DNA of 64,000 nt from Akkermansia muciniphila. GTDB taxonomy: Bacteria > Pseudomonadota > Gammaproteobacteria > Burkholderiales > Burkholderiaceae_C. The DNA lies in the NCBI GenBank assembly GCA_943331105.2, contig CALQKH020000004.1, forward strand, positions 1-64,000, in the 5' to 3' direction. The notes under the pieces are model-generated. The model did no database searches and was not told where the DNA came from. It saw only the letters and a program-made list of their open reading frames with translations. The translations under genes were made by a program, and so were the position numbers. Within the stretch, counting starts at the first letter, position 1. Each line of letters begins with the position of its first letter. Below are positions 25,162 to 34,051 of the stretch, piece by piece.

Positions 25162-26082
25162 TCAATAACCGCGCTGGTGGTCCACCACGCCGTTGATGGG
25201 CTCACCGTGCTGCAAAGCCCGCATTTTGCCAACGATCTGAGCAATGCTTTCTTCACGCAGAGTGCGGGCCGAGGTGTGTGGCGTGACGGTGATTTTCGGA
25301 TGTTGCCAGAACACGTGGTCGGCGGGCAAGGGCTCGGTGCGGAACACATCGAGCGTGGCCCCGGCCAGGTGGCCACTGTCGATGAGGGCCAGCAGATCTT
25401 CGTCCACCAGGTGTTTGCCACGGGCCACGTTGATCACATAGCCGCCTTTTTGCAGCTGCGAGAGCGTGTCTTTGTTCAGGATGTTTTCGGTCTCGGCAGT
25501 CAGCGGCATGAGGTTGACCAGCACGCGCGTGGCCTGCAGGAATTCGTGAAGGCTCTGCGCCCCGCTGAAGCAGCGGATGCCCGCCAGGTCTTTGGGGCTG
25601 CGGCTGTAGCCGTTGACGGAGAAGTCAAACACCTGCAGCGCTTTGGCCACGCGTTCACCCAGCACACCCAGGCCCATCACACCCACCGCAAAGTCGGCGC
25701 GACTGCGAGGCTTGCGGTAAGACCATTTGCCCAAATGGGTGTCGGCGTCGTAGCCATCGAACTCGCGAAAATGCCGGATCACCGCATGGCACACGTATTC
25801 GGCCATCTGCACCGACATGCCCGCATCGTCCAAGCGCACCACCTTCAGGGCAGGCGGCAATTTGAGCTGCAGCAAAGCGTCCACACCTGCGCCGATGTTG
25901 AACAGGGTTCGCAGGCCCGGCTGTTCGTCGATGAACTGCTGGGGCGGCGCCCAGACAATGGCATGCTCGGCGGAGGGCGCGCCAGGCGCCCATGCAGACA
26001 CTGCAGCCTCAGGGAAAGCCTTTTGCAGGCCCTGCACCCAAGGCGCGGGGTCGAGCTTGTCAAAGCAGATGGTGATGTTCAT
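25162..26082 (-). CDS. ghrA: Glyoxylate/hydroxypyruvate reductase A-like 2-hydroxyacid dehydrogenase
   Basis: 306-residue NAD(P)H-dependent 2-hydroxyacid dehydrogenase. FNIGAGVDALL matches the substrate-binding segment, GVMGLGVLGERVAKAL (about 138-153) the Rossmann GxGxxG loop, and NVARGKHLVDEDLLALIDSG and HVFWQHPKITVTPHTSA the catalytic Arg/Glu/His region of GhrA. It is embedded between liuD and liuE with 12- and 16-base gaps. Its role in a leucine operon is not obvious; it might reduce a 2-keto acid such as ketoisocaproate, which is inference. Confidence 0.85.
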   Translation of the reverse strand: MNITICFDKLDPAPWVQGLQKAFPEAAVSAWAPGAPSAEHAIVWAPPQQFIDEQPGLRTLFNIGAGVDALLQLKLPPALKVVRLDDAGMSVQMAEYVCHAVIRHFREFDGYDADTHLGKWSYRKPRSRADFAVGVMGLGVLGERVAKALQVFDFSVNGYSRSPKDLAGIRCFSGAQSLHEFLQATRVLVNLMPLTAETENILNKDTLSQLQKGGYVINVARGKHLVDEDLLALIDSGHLAGATLDVFRTEPLPADHVFWQHPKITVTPHTSARTLREESIAQIVGKMRALQHGEPINGVVDHQRGY

Positions 26083-26094
26083 GGGTCGATTTTG

Positions 26095-28104
26095 TCAGCC
26101 CAGCTTGAGCAGCTCTGCCCCGTCGGCGACTTGGTCACCCGGTGCGTACAGCAGCTCGGCCACCACACCGTCTTTGGGTGCGCTGATGGTGTGCTCCATT
26201 TTCATGGCCTCCATCACCGCCAGAGGCTGACCGGCTTTGACCTTGTCGCCCGCCTTGACGGCAAAGGACACGACCTTGCCAGGCATGGGGGCCGTCAGAC
26301 GCCCGCCTTCTTGCGCCGCTTCGCCCGCGTGGGCCAACGGGTCGAGCACGGTGATGCGGGTCGCACCTTGCGGCGTGAAGAGGTGCGCGGTTTCGCCTTG
26401 CCAGTTGAGCTGGGTGAAGCAGCGTGGGGTGCTGCCCCACTGCACCCACAGGCCTTCACCATGGGCGGCAAATGTCAGCACGCCAGAGATGGCGTCATCA
26501 CCTTCCAGAGACAAGCTCACAGCGCCGTCGTGCAAGTAGCTCAGACGGGCCGAGCAGGGCTGGTCTTGCCACACGAATTCAAAACGGCGCTGCGCCAGGC
26601 CGTGCGACTGCCAGCCATCACGGCGGCTGAAGGGGTCTGCGCCCTGCAGGGCTTTTTCCGCATGCAGGGTGTGGGCCACCACAGCGGCCACCGCTGCAGC
26701 TAAGCCCACGGTTTCTTGCTTGAACAAAACCGCGGCTTCGCGCTGGATGAGCGCGGTGTCGAGCTTGGCGGTGGCAAAGGCATCGCTGCGCACCACATGG
26801 CGCAAGAACTGCACGTTGGTGTTCAGGCCCACGATGTGGGTTTGCGCCAAGGCGGTATCGAGCCGGGCCAGCGCTTGCTCGCGGGTATCGCCGTGCACGA
26901 TCAACTTGGCCACCATCGAGTCGTAAAACGGGCTGATGGTGTCGCCCTCGCGCACGCCGTCATCGATGCGCACCGTGCTTGTCTCAAAGCTGCTGGCTTG
27001 CGGTTTGCGGTAGACCTGCAAAGTGCCAGTAGCGGGCAAGAAGTTGTTGTCGGGGTTCTCAGCGCAAATGCGCGCCTCGATGGCATGGCCCTGAATGCAC
27101 AACTGGTCCTGGCGCAAAGGCAGCGGCTCGCCACTGGCCACACGCAACTGCCACGCCACCAAGTCCAGACCCGTGATCGCCTCGGTCACCGGGTGCTCGA
27201 CCTGCAAGCGGGTGTTCATCTCCATGAAAAAGAACTTCATGGATTCGGGCTGGTCATAAGCGGTTTGCTCGACGATGAACTCCACCGTGCCCGCGCCCAC
27301 ATAGTTGACCGCTTTGGCCGCAGCCACAGCGGCTGCGCCCATTTGCGCACGCAGGGCCTCGGTCATCCCGGGGGCCGGGGCTTCTTCCAGCACCTTCTGG
27401 TGGCGGCGCTGCACCGAGCAATCGCGCTCAAACAAATACACGCAGTTGCCCTGCGTATCGCCAAACACCTGGATCTCGATGTGGCGTGGGCGCTGCACGT
27501 ACTTTTCAATCAGCACCGCATCGCTGCCAAAGCTGTTGATCGCTTCGCGCTGGCAACTGGCGAGCGCCGCCGCAAAGTCTTCGGACTTTTCGACCACGCG
27601 CATGCCTTTGCCACCACCGCCCGCGCTGGCCTTGATGAGGGCAGGGTAACCAATGCGGTCGGCCTCGCGCTGCAGCAGCGCTGGGTCTTGGTCGGCTCCG
27701 TGGTAACCCGGCACCAGCGGTACGCCGGCTGCTTCCATCAAACGCTTGGATTCGGCTTTGAGGCCCATCGCCAAAATCGCAGAGGCTGGCGGGCCAATGA
27801 ACACCAGACCGGCTGCGGCGCAGGCCTTGGCAAAGTCTTCGTTCTCGCTCAAAAAGCCGTAGCCGGGGTGCACGGCCTCAGCGCCCGTGTCTTTGGCCGC
27901 TTGCAAAATGCGTTCCCAACGCAGGTAGCTGTCTTTGGGCGCGCTGCCGCCCACATGCACGGCTTCGTCACACGCTTGCACATGCTTGGCTCCGGCATCG
28001 GCGTCCGAATACACGGCCACGGTCTGAATGCCCATTCGACGGGCTGTGGCCGCAACACGGCAGGCGATTTCGCCACGGTTGGCGATCAGTATTTTGTTGA
28101 ACAT
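26095..28104 (-). CDS. liuD: Methylcrotonoyl-CoA carboxylase alpha subunit (biotin carboxylase + BCCP)
   Basis: 669 residues. The N-terminal biotin carboxylase starts MFNKILIANRGEIACRVAATA and has the ATP-grasp loop KASAGGGGKGMRVV (about 165-178) and EMNTRLQVEHPVTE. The C-terminal biotinyl domain carries EAMKMEH near residue 633; the Lys is biotinylated. With LiuB it carboxylates 3-methylcrotonyl-CoA to 3-methylglutaconyl-CoA. The leucine assignment rests on its liuB/liuC/liuE neighbours; the sequence alone could also fit propionyl- or acetyl-CoA carboxylase. Confidence 0.94.
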   Translation of the reverse strand: MFNKILIANRGEIACRVAATARRMGIQTVAVYSDADAGAKHVQACDEAVHVGGSAPKDSYLRWERILQAAKDTGAEAVHPGYGFLSENEDFAKACAAAGLVFIGPPASAILAMGLKAESKRLMEAAGVPLVPGYHGADQDPALLQREADRIGYPALIKASAGGGGKGMRVVEKSEDFAAALASCQREAINSFGSDAVLIEKYVQRPRHIEIQVFGDTQGNCVYLFERDCSVQRRHQKVLEEAPAPGMTEALRAQMGAAAVAAAKAVNYVGAGTVEFIVEQTAYDQPESMKFFFMEMNTRLQVEHPVTEAITGLDLVAWQLRVASGEPLPLRQDQLCIQGHAIEARICAENPDNNFLPATGTLQVYRKPQASSFETSTVRIDDGVREGDTISPFYDSMVAKLIVHGDTREQALARLDTALAQTHIVGLNTNVQFLRHVVRSDAFATAKLDTALIQREAAVLFKQETVGLAAAVAAVVAHTLHAEKALQGADPFSRRDGWQSHGLAQRRFEFVWQDQPCSARLSYLHDGAVSLSLEGDDAISGVLTFAAHGEGLWVQWGSTPRCFTQLNWQGETAHLFTPQGATRITVLDPLAHAGEAAQEGGRLTAPMPGKVVSFAVKAGDKVKAGQPLAVMEAMKMEHTISAPKDGVVAELLYAPGDQVADGAELLKLG

Positions 28105-28114
28105 GTCTTATTCC

Positions 28115-28897
28115 TCACACCAACCAGCTGGGTTTTCGTTTTTGCAAAAAGGACTGCACGCCCTCCTTGCCTTCGCTGCTGGCGCGGATGTCGGCGATAC
28201 CCGCCACCGTTTGCGCCACCAACGCGTCGTTGATCTCTCGCTCGGCCACGTGCTGCACCAGCTTTTTGCAGGCGCGCACGGCGTGGGGACTGGCGTTCAC
28301 CAGCGCTTGGGTGAGCTCGGCCACTTTGGCGTCCAGCGCATCGGCCGGTACCCGCTCATGCACCAACCCGATGCGGTGCGCCTCGGCCGCATTAAAACGC
28401 TCAGCCGTCAAAAAATAGCGGTGCGCCGCACGCGCACCCATGGCGCGGATCACATAAGGGCTGATGGTGGCGGGGATCAGGCCCAGCTTGACCTCGCTCA
28501 GGCAATAGTGGGCTGTGTCCACGCTCACCGCCATGTCACACGCCGCCACCAAGCCCATGCCGCCGGCGTACACATCGCCTTGCACGCGGGCGATGGTGGG
28601 CTGGGGGCATGCATAAATGGCGCGCAGCATGGCGGCCAGCTCGCCCGCATCGGCCAGGTTTTCATCGCGGGTGTAGTCGGCCATGCGGCGCATCCAGTTC
28701 AGGTCTGCGCCTGCACAAAAAGCAGGCCCCTCGGCGGCCAGCACCACGCAGCGCACGGCGCTGTCCTGAGCCACTGCCAGAAAAGCGTTTTTCAGCTCAG
28801 CAATGACTTCGTCGTTGAAGGCGTTGCGCACATCAGGGCGGGACAGCGTGATGGTGTGCACGCCGCCTTGGGTTGAGATTTTCAGGGCTGTACTCAT
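28115..28897 (-). CDS. liuC: Methylglutaconyl-CoA hydratase (enoyl-CoA hydratase family)
   Basis: Hydrates 3-methylglutaconyl-CoA to HMG-CoA. 260-residue crotonase fold: LSRPDVRNAFNDEVIAEL, LAAEGPAFCAGADLNWMRRM (oxyanion hole) and VQGDVYAGGMGLVAACDMAV (second oxyanion-hole segment), then LSEVKLGLIPATISPYV with the catalytic Glu. ATG 28897 (MSTALKIS) overlaps the stop of the DinB-like gene by four bases, which decides the start over an in-frame upstream codon at 28951. Confidence 0.92.
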   Translation of the reverse strand: MSTALKISTQGGVHTITLSRPDVRNAFNDEVIAELKNAFLAVAQDSAVRCVVLAAEGPAFCAGADLNWMRRMADYTRDENLADAGELAAMLRAIYACPQPTIARVQGDVYAGGMGLVAACDMAVSVDTAHYCLSEVKLGLIPATISPYVIRAMGARAAHRYFLTAERFNAAEAHRIGLVHERVPADALDAKVAELTQALVNASPHAVRACKKLVQHVAEREINDALVAQTVAGIADIRASSEGKEGVQSFLQKRKPSWLV

Positions 28898-29418
28898 GCT
28901 TTGGGGGCCTGTTCTGCCAAAAGGAAATGCACCATGTCGAGCTCCGGGCAAGGCTGGCCCATGGCCGTCAGTGCTGCCGTGATCTGACCACGGTGGTGGG
29001 TGGTGTGGTTGAACACATGCGCCAAGGTGGCCGCAAACGGCAGGGACAGGGGATCGCCCTTGCTCGTGCGGTAGTCCAGTTGGCCATCAAAACGCTCGGT
29101 GCTCCAGCTGGCGATCAATGGCGCCCAGTTGGCCGATCCACCCTTGAGCGCCTGCGCCAGGCGTTCGCGGTGGGGTTCAACCTCGGCGTCCAGCGCCAGC
29201 ACGGGCGATGCGCCTTTGGCAAAACGCGCATACCAAAGCAGGTGCTCGGCCACCAGCATGTGGTTCAGCGTGCCGTGGATGCTTTTGAAGAACAGGCCCA
29301 CGTCGCGCCGATAGTCTGCATCGGACACGCGCGAGACCGCTTCAAGCAGGCGGTGCGTGACCCAGACTTGGTAACGCGCTTGCATTTTGAAGTGACTGTG
29401 CCAGGTGGATGTGTTCAT
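28894..29418 (-). CDS. DinB-like four-helix metal-binding protein
   Basis: 174 residues. The DinB/YfiT fold is suggested by the three-His pattern: LNHMLVAEHLLWY (about 50-62) and LAHVFNHTTHHRGQITAALTAMGQ (about 132-155). These proteins often are metal-dependent thiol transferases (bacillithiol or mycothiol in Gram-positives); in proteobacteria the role is unknown. ATG 29418 is chosen because it forms an ATGA overlap with the vapC stop; an ATG three codons upstream is possible. Sits between vapC and liuC with four-base overlaps at both ends. Confidence 0.85.
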   Translation of the reverse strand: MNTSTWHSHFKMQARYQVWVTHRLLEAVSRVSDADYRRDVGLFFKSIHGTLNHMLVAEHLLWYARFAKGASPVLALDAEVEPHRERLAQALKGGSANWAPLIASWSTERFDGQLDYRTSKGDPLSLPFAATLAHVFNHTTHHRGQITAALTAMGQPCPELDMVHFLLAEQAPKA

Positions 29419-29816
29419 TGTGGCCATGTCTCCAGTCCTCCCAATTTTTTGAGTGATTCAAAGTCGGCGTCACGGTGCAGCAGCGTGTGGCGGTGGGTCA
29501 TGCAATAACTGGCCAGCAGCACGTCAATGGGACTGCGCACGGTACGGCCTTGTGCCCGCAGGAGGCGGTACAGAGCTGCCGCGCTGAGCGCATTGGCCGC
29601 CCCACCAATGTCTATCACGGGCAAATCCAACAGCAGGCTTTCTGCCGTGCGACGGGCTGTGTCGTTGCGAAAGCCGCGCAGCACTTCGAATACCACCAGA
29701 TCGGCTGTGCCAATCGACACGTCTCCACCTTCCAGCCAGCGCACCAGTTGCAGGCGTTGCGGTGTCGGCGCTTGATTGAAGAAGTCAATCCAGACGCTGG
29801 AGTCCACCAGAATCAT
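29415..29816 (-). CDS. vapC: Type II toxin VapC (PIN-domain ribonuclease)
   Basis: 133-residue PIN-domain nuclease. The acidic active-site residues are visible as MILVDSSVWIDFF (D5), FEVLRGF (Glu near 44), SPIDVLLASYC (Asp near 98) and LLHRDADFESL (Asp near 116-118). Known VapC toxins cleave tRNA or rRNA. Its start overlaps the vapB stop (ATGA) and its stop overlaps the DinB-like gene, so the toxin is translated from within the leucine operon. Confidence 0.92.
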   Translation of the reverse strand: MILVDSSVWIDFFNQAPTPQRLQLVRWLEGGDVSIGTADLVVFEVLRGFRNDTARRTAESLLLDLPVIDIGGAANALSAAALYRLLRAQGRTVRSPIDVLLASYCMTHRHTLLHRDADFESLKKLGGLETWPQ

Positions 29817-30151
29817 GGCTTCTTCCGGGTTTTTGCGATCAGTGTGGGCGGCTCGGGTTCTTGAAGCACCAAAGCCTGAACGCCTGTGTGGACCTTCTCC
29901 GCCGCGTCAATGGCGCGGTCGTACGGTTCGCCTGCGACCTTCAATGCCTGCTGCTGCGCCCGCCAGAGGGCCCATCCTTCGTCCGAGTCGTCCCACTGAA
30001 GCTGTCCTTGCAAGGCCAGCAAGCCGTCATAAACTTTGCGCCGCTTGAGCATGCGCAAGCCCTCTTCCACAGCCTCTCGCTTGGTCTTGAAGTCGCCATA
30101 AGCCATGACGTCGGCCATGAGCTTGTCGTCGATCACGATGTTGGTTCGCAT
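29813..30151 (-). CDS. vapB: Type II antitoxin, VapB family (PF09957-like), with long C-terminus
   Basis: 112 residues. The N-terminal ribbon-helix-helix-like part MRTNIVIDDKLMADVMAYGDFKTKREAVEEGLRMLKRR is the VapB hallmark and should bind operator DNA. It is followed by LLALQGQLQWDDSDEGW, the usual toxin-neutralising segment. About 45 further residues (RAQQQALKVAGEPYDRAIDAAEKV ...) exceed the common ~70-residue family length. AAGGGG precedes the ATG at ~9 bases. A 30-base palindrome immediately upstream is the likely autoregulatory site. Confidence 0.9.
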   Translation of the reverse strand: MRTNIVIDDKLMADVMAYGDFKTKREAVEEGLRMLKRRKVYDGLLALQGQLQWDDSDEGWALWRAQQQALKVAGEPYDRAIDAAEKVHTGVQALVLQEPEPPTLIAKTRKKP

Positions 30152-30166
30152 GTGTTAAGCCCCTTA

Positions 30167-30196
30167 ATGTGTATGAATTTACAAAATCATACACAT
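30167..30196. promoter_or_regulatory. Palindromic vapBC operator overlapping the liuB stop codon
   Basis: Perfect ten-base arms ATGTGTATGA (30167-30176) and TCATACACAT (30187-30196) around an AT-rich ten-base centre. It ends in the first base of the liuB stop (30196-30198) and lies 15 bases upstream of the vapB ATG. The position, symmetry and AT-richness fit VapBC autoregulation and imply an internal promoter for the toxin-antitoxin pair. Confidence 0.8.
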
Positions 30197-31803
30197 CACA
30201 TGCGGAAAAGTCCAAATTTCGTCTCTGGTATCGGGGCATTGAGCGATGCGCTCAAACCCAACGCCAGCACGCGGCGGGTGTCGGCCGGGTCGATGATGCC
30301 GTCGTCCCAAATGCGGGCAGTGGCGTAGTAGGGGTGGCCTTGGTCTTCGTATTGCTGCTTGATCGGGGCTTTGAAGGCCTCTTCTTCTTCCAAGCTCCAC
30401 TGGCCGCCCTTGCCTTCAATGCCGTCACGTTTGACAGTGGCCAAGACGCTGGCCGCCTGCTCACCACCCATGACACTGATGCGGGCGTTGGGCCACATCC
30501 ACAAGAAGCGGGGGCTGTAGGCACGGCCGCACATGCCATAGTTGCCCGCGCCAAAGCTGCCGCCAATGATGATGGTGAATTTGGGTACAGCCGCCGTGGC
30601 CACGGCCGTGACCATCTTGGCGCCATTGCGGGCGATGCCTTCGTTCTCGTATTTGCGGCCCACCATGAAGCCGGTGATGTTTTGCAAGAAGACCAAGGGG
30701 ATCTTGCGCTGGCAGCACAGTTCGATGAAGTGCGCACCCTTCAAGGCGGACTCGCTGAACAAAATGCCGTTGTTGGCGATGATGCCCACCGGCATGCCTT
30801 CGATGCGGGCAAAGCCGCAGATCAAGGTGGTGCCAAAGCGTGATTTGAATTCATCGAACTCCGAGCCGTCCACGATGCGAGCGATGATTTCGCGCACATC
30901 AAAGGGCTTGCGCGTGTCCGTGGGAATCACGCCGTACAACTCTTGCGCGTCAAACAGCGGCGGCACTGGCGCATGCGTGGCGATGTTGGGGACCTTTTGC
31001 GCGTTCAGGTTTTTCACGGCCTGACGCGCCAACGCCAGCGCGTGCACATCGTTTTGCGCCAAGTGGTCGGCCACGCCCGACAGGCGCGTGTGCACATCAC
31101 CACCGCCCAAATCTTCGGCGCTCACGACTTCGCCCGTGGCCGCTTTGACCAAGGGCGGGCCACCCAAAAAGATGGTGCCCTGGTTCTTGACGATGATGGT
31201 CTCGTCGCTCATGGCGGGCACGTAAGCCCCCCCTGCCGTGCAAGAGCCCATGACCACCGCGATCTGTGCGATGCCTTGCGCACTCATGTTGGCTTGGTTG
31301 AAGAAGATGCGGCCAAAGTGGTCGCGGTCGGGGAAAACTTCGTCCTGGTTGGGCAGGTTGGCACCGCCCGAGTCCACCAGGTAAATGCAAGGCAGGCGAT
31401 TTTGCTGCGCGATCTCTTGCGCACGCAAATGCTTTTTCACCGTCATGGGGTAATAGGTGCCGCCCTTCACCGTGGCGTCATTGCACACGATCATGCAATC
31501 CACGCCGCTGACGCGACCTATACCCACGATCACGCCAGAGCTGGGCGCGTCGTTGTTGTACATGTTGAGCGCGGCCAGCGGGGCCACCTCCAGGAAGGGT
31601 GTGCCGGGGTCGAGCAGCATTTGCACACGGTCACGCGGCAGCAGCTTGCCCCGGGCGGTGTGTTTGGCGCGGGGCGCATCGCCCCCGCCTTGGGCCACTC
31701 GCTCCAGGTGGGCACGCAGGTCATCGACCAAACCACGCATGGCAGCGGCGTTGTGCTGGAAATCGGCGGAGCGCGGGTTCAGTTGGGAGTGCAAAACGGT
31801 CAT
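30196..31803 (-). CDS. liuB: Methylcrotonoyl-CoA carboxylase beta subunit (carboxyltransferase)
   Basis: 535-residue biotin-dependent carboxyltransferase. Carries [57 protein letters not shown] and [20 protein letters not shown], all standard for MCC-beta; the C-terminal part reads [20 protein letters not shown]. With LiuD it forms the MCC holoenzyme. ATG 31803 follows GAGGA at about seven bases; an upstream in-frame codon at 31839 is less likely. First gene of the liuB-vapB-vapC-dinB-liuC-liuD-ghrA-liuE unit, divergent from an AraC gene. Confidence 0.95.
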   Translation of the reverse strand: MTVLHSQLNPRSADFQHNAAAMRGLVDDLRAHLERVAQGGGDAPRAKHTARGKLLPRDRVQMLLDPGTPFLEVAPLAALNMYNNDAPSSGVIVGIGRVSGVDCMIVCNDATVKGGTYYPMTVKKHLRAQEIAQQNRLPCIYLVDSGGANLPNQDEVFPDRDHFGRIFFNQANMSAQGIAQIAVVMGSCTAGGAYVPAMSDETIIVKNQGTIFLGGPPLVKAATGEVVSAEDLGGGDVHTRLSGVADHLAQNDVHALALARQAVKNLNAQKVPNIATHAPVPPLFDAQELYGVIPTDTRKPFDVREIIARIVDGSEFDEFKSRFGTTLICGFARIEGMPVGIIANNGILFSESALKGAHFIELCCQRKIPLVFLQNITGFMVGRKYENEGIARNGAKMVTAVATAAVPKFTIIIGGSFGAGNYGMCGRAYSPRFLWMWPNARISVMGGEQAASVLATVKRDGIEGKGGQWSLEEEEAFKAPIKQQYEDQGHPYYATARIWDDGIIDPADTRRVLALGLSASLNAPIPETKFGLFRM

Positions 31804-31902
31804 GGCAGGTCCTCGGCTGTCTCTGTTGGCCACCAGCATAAAGCGAAGTGTCCTGAAACATCACGCCAAGCAGGTTGCAAATCCTGCCAAAATATGCCAT
31901 TC

Positions 31903-32925
31903 ATGAACTTGACTTCCCCGACCTCCCGATCTGAAACACCGATCGCCTTCATTTTAGCGATGGTCAAGGCCTACACCGACCGCGGGATGGACCCGGCCGG
32001 AGCCCTTCGAAGAGCACAAATCACGCCAGAATTATTGTCGCAACCCGATGCGCGCGTGACGGCGCTGCAAATGGAATGGATGAGCGAAGCGGCCATGCGC
32101 GAGCTGGACGATGAGGCCCTGGGCTGGTTCAGCCGCCGCCTGCCCTGGGGCAGCTACGGTATGCTGGTGCGCGCCTCCTTGACCGCCCCCAACCTGGGCG
32201 TGGCGCTGGCCCGCTGGTGCCGCCACCACGGCTTACTGACCGACGACATCCACCTGCAAGTCAACCAGTCGCAGGGGGTGGCCAGCCTGCAATTGACCGA
32301 ACAACGCAACTTGGGCGCATTGCAAGAATTTGCCGTGGTCTCGGTGCTGCGCAATGCTTTGGGCGTGGCCTGCTGGCTGACGGACTCGCGCATCCCCTTG
32401 TTGCAAACCACGCTGCGCTTGGCCCCGCCACCCCATGCCGACAGTTACCGCGTGCTGTTTGACGGCCCCACCCAATTCAACGCGCCCACGCACAGCCTAC
32501 AGTTTGACGCGGGCTACCTGAGCCTGCCGGTGCGCCGCGACGAGGCTGCCTTGCAACGCATGCTGCAACGCGCCCTGTTGCTCACGGTACGACCTTACCG
32601 GCGCGACCGCTTGCTGGTGGAAAAAGTGCGCCAGACCCTGGCCGAACACCCCGAGCACAGCCGCAACGCCGACGACCTGGCGGCTTGGCTCAACCTGTCG
32701 GCCCGCACCCTGCACCGGCAACTCAAAGAAGAAGGTGCGAGCTTGCAGCAGCTCAAAGACGCCGTGCGCCGCGACCTGGCCACCGACCTGCTGCTGCGCA
32801 CGCAGCGGCCCATCAAAAAAATCGCTGCCGAGGTCGGGTTTCAGAACGAGAAGAGTTTCATGCGGGCGTTCAAAGGGTGGACGGGGCAAACGCCTGAAGA
32901 GTTCAGGCAGGCCAAAGCGCCTTGA
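31903..32925 (+). CDS. AraC-family transcriptional regulator (arabinose-binding-like domain)
   Basis: 340 residues. The N-terminal ~190 residues form the PF12625-type ligand-binding region (AMVKAYTDRGMDPAGALRRAQI ... GSYGMLVRASLTAPNLGVALARW). The C-terminus holds the double HTH: LAAWLNLSARTLHRQLKEEGASLQQLKDAVR and IKKIAAEVGFQNEKSFMRAFKGWTGQTPEEFR. An ATG at 31894 is an alternative three codons earlier. Its divergent placement 99 bases from liuB makes it a candidate local regulator of that operon, possibly sensing an acyl-CoA or acid; this is inference. Confidence 0.9.
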   Translation: MNLTSPTSRSETPIAFILAMVKAYTDRGMDPAGALRRAQITPELLSQPDARVTALQMEWMSEAAMRELDDEALGWFSRRLPWGSYGMLVRASLTAPNLGVALARWCRHHGLLTDDIHLQVNQSQGVASLQLTEQRNLGALQEFAVVSVLRNALGVACWLTDSRIPLLQTTLRLAPPPHADSYRVLFDGPTQFNAPTHSLQFDAGYLSLPVRRDEAALQRMLQRALLLTVRPYRRDRLLVEKVRQTLAEHPEHSRNADDLAAWLNLSARTLHRQLKEEGASLQQLKDAVRRDLATDLLLRTQRPIKKIAAEVGFQNEKSFMRAFKGWTGQTPEEFRQAKAP

Positions 32926-32946
32926 AAAAGCCCATGCCATCAGGAC

Positions 32947-33594
32947 TCAAGCCAGACGCAACTCGTGCATACCCGTGAACACGCGAGCGGCCCCGGCTTG
33001 CACCAAAGGCGCATGCTCAGCTGGAGGCGCGGCATAAGCCCACACTGTGGCCCCAGCAGCCACACCCGCCGTGATGCCCACGGTGGTGTCTTCCACCACC
33101 AAACAACGTGCCGGGTCGATCTGCAAGTGCGCAGCTGCAGCCAGGTACACATCGGGGTGAGGTTTGCTGCGCGGCATCTCGTGGCCGCTGAAAATGCGGC
33201 CTGCAAAAAAGTCGATCAGCCCCACTTGCTTGAGCATCATCTCGACCTTGAAACGGTCTGCACCCGAAGCCACAGCAATTCGTCCCTGGCAGTGGTCGTG
33301 CAGATGCGCCACCGCTTCATGAACGCCCTCGATCGCGGTGATGCTTTGCGTCAAGCGCACATTGCGGCGGGCAAAAAACTGTTCCAACCACGCATCGGTG
33401 AGCGGCTGGCCGGTATGCGCTTCGATGGTGCTGCGCTGGCTTTTGACGGTGTGGCCTACAAAGCGCTGCATGCACTCGGCCAAGGTCATGCGCCAGCCCT
33501 GCTCTTCAAACATGTCGCGCAGCACGCCACAGGTGATGGCTTCGCTGTCCACCAGCACGCCGTCGCAATCAAACAAAATGGCTTCAAAGTTCAT
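32947..33594 (-). CDS. HAD-superfamily phosphatase (beta-phosphoglucomutase-like)
   Basis: 215 residues. Motif I FDCDGVLVDSEAI (8-20) supplies the nucleophile Asp and acid/base Asp; motif II is VASGADRFKVE (about 110), motif III the Lys in RSKPHPDVYLAAA (about 144), and motif IV VVEDTTVGITAGVAAG (about 167). The cap-domain position and sequence match subfamily IA phosphatases and mutases acting on small sugar phosphates. Ends 21 bases from the convergent AraC gene. Substrate unknown. Confidence 0.88.
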   Translation of the reverse strand: MNFEAILFDCDGVLVDSEAITCGVLRDMFEEQGWRMTLAECMQRFVGHTVKSQRSTIEAHTGQPLTDAWLEQFFARRNVRLTQSITAIEGVHEAVAHLHDHCQGRIAVASGADRFKVEMMLKQVGLIDFFAGRIFSGHEMPRSKPHPDVYLAAAAHLQIDPARCLVVEDTTVGITAGVAAGATVWAYAAPPAEHAPLVQAGAARVFTGMHELRLA

Positions 33595-33640
33595 GGATGT
33601 GATGATATAGGGGCATTGTGCAGAAGCTCTGGGTCAAGCC

Positions 33641-34051
33641 TCAAAGCTCATCGCCGTCCACATAAAACCAGCGATCGCCGTCTGCACTGGGTTCGCGCAC
33701 AAAGCGGCTGCGTTCATGCTGGCGCACCGCTTTGCCACCCACCCGAAAGCGCGCCACAAATTCCACCTCGGCGGTACCCACGCCTGTGACGCGGTGCTGT
33801 TTGATCTCCAAGCCCAACCATTTGCCACCCTGCTCGAGCGTCAGTTCGGCGGGCCGTTGACTGCTGTGCCAAGTGGCCAGCAGATAGGGCACATCACCCA
33901 GCACAAAGGCGCTATAGCGTGAGCGCATGAGGCGCTCGGCATCGGGCGCAGCTTGGCCTGTGTGCAGCGGGCCGCAGCAGTCAGCCAAGCTCAGTGCCTG
34001 ACCTTTGGGGGTGGTGCGGCCGCACGGGCACAGCGTCACGCTATGAGGCAT
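33641..34051 (-). CDS. YchJ family protein (UPF0225)
   Basis: 136 residues. An N-terminal zinc-binding SEC-C-like motif ([23 protein letters not shown]) is followed by the conserved [22 protein letters not shown] and an NTF2-like domain ([25 protein letters not shown] ... [10 protein letters not shown]). Biochemical role unknown. It begins directly after the rhodanese stop, indicating co-transcription. Confidence 0.9.
   Translation of the reverse strand: MPHSVTLCPCGRTTPKGQALSLADCCGPLHTGQAAPDAERLMRSRYSAFVLGDVPYLLATWHSSQRPAELTLEQGGKWLGLEIKQHRVTGVGTAEVEFVARFRVGGKAVRQHERSRFVREPSADGDRWFYVDGDEL

Noticed and set aside
26716-28233. 505-residue ORF antisense to liuD
   Set aside because: Crosses the liuD/liuC boundary on the opposite strand with no domain.
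29427-29427. Start of the DinB-like gene at 29427
   Set aside because: The ATG three codons later (29418) gives the ATGA overlap that the neighbouring gene pairs show, so it is preferred.
30943-31893. In-frame 5' extension of the AraC gene across liuB
   Set aside because: Antisense to liuB and without similarity to AraC proteins; the conserved part begins near 31903.
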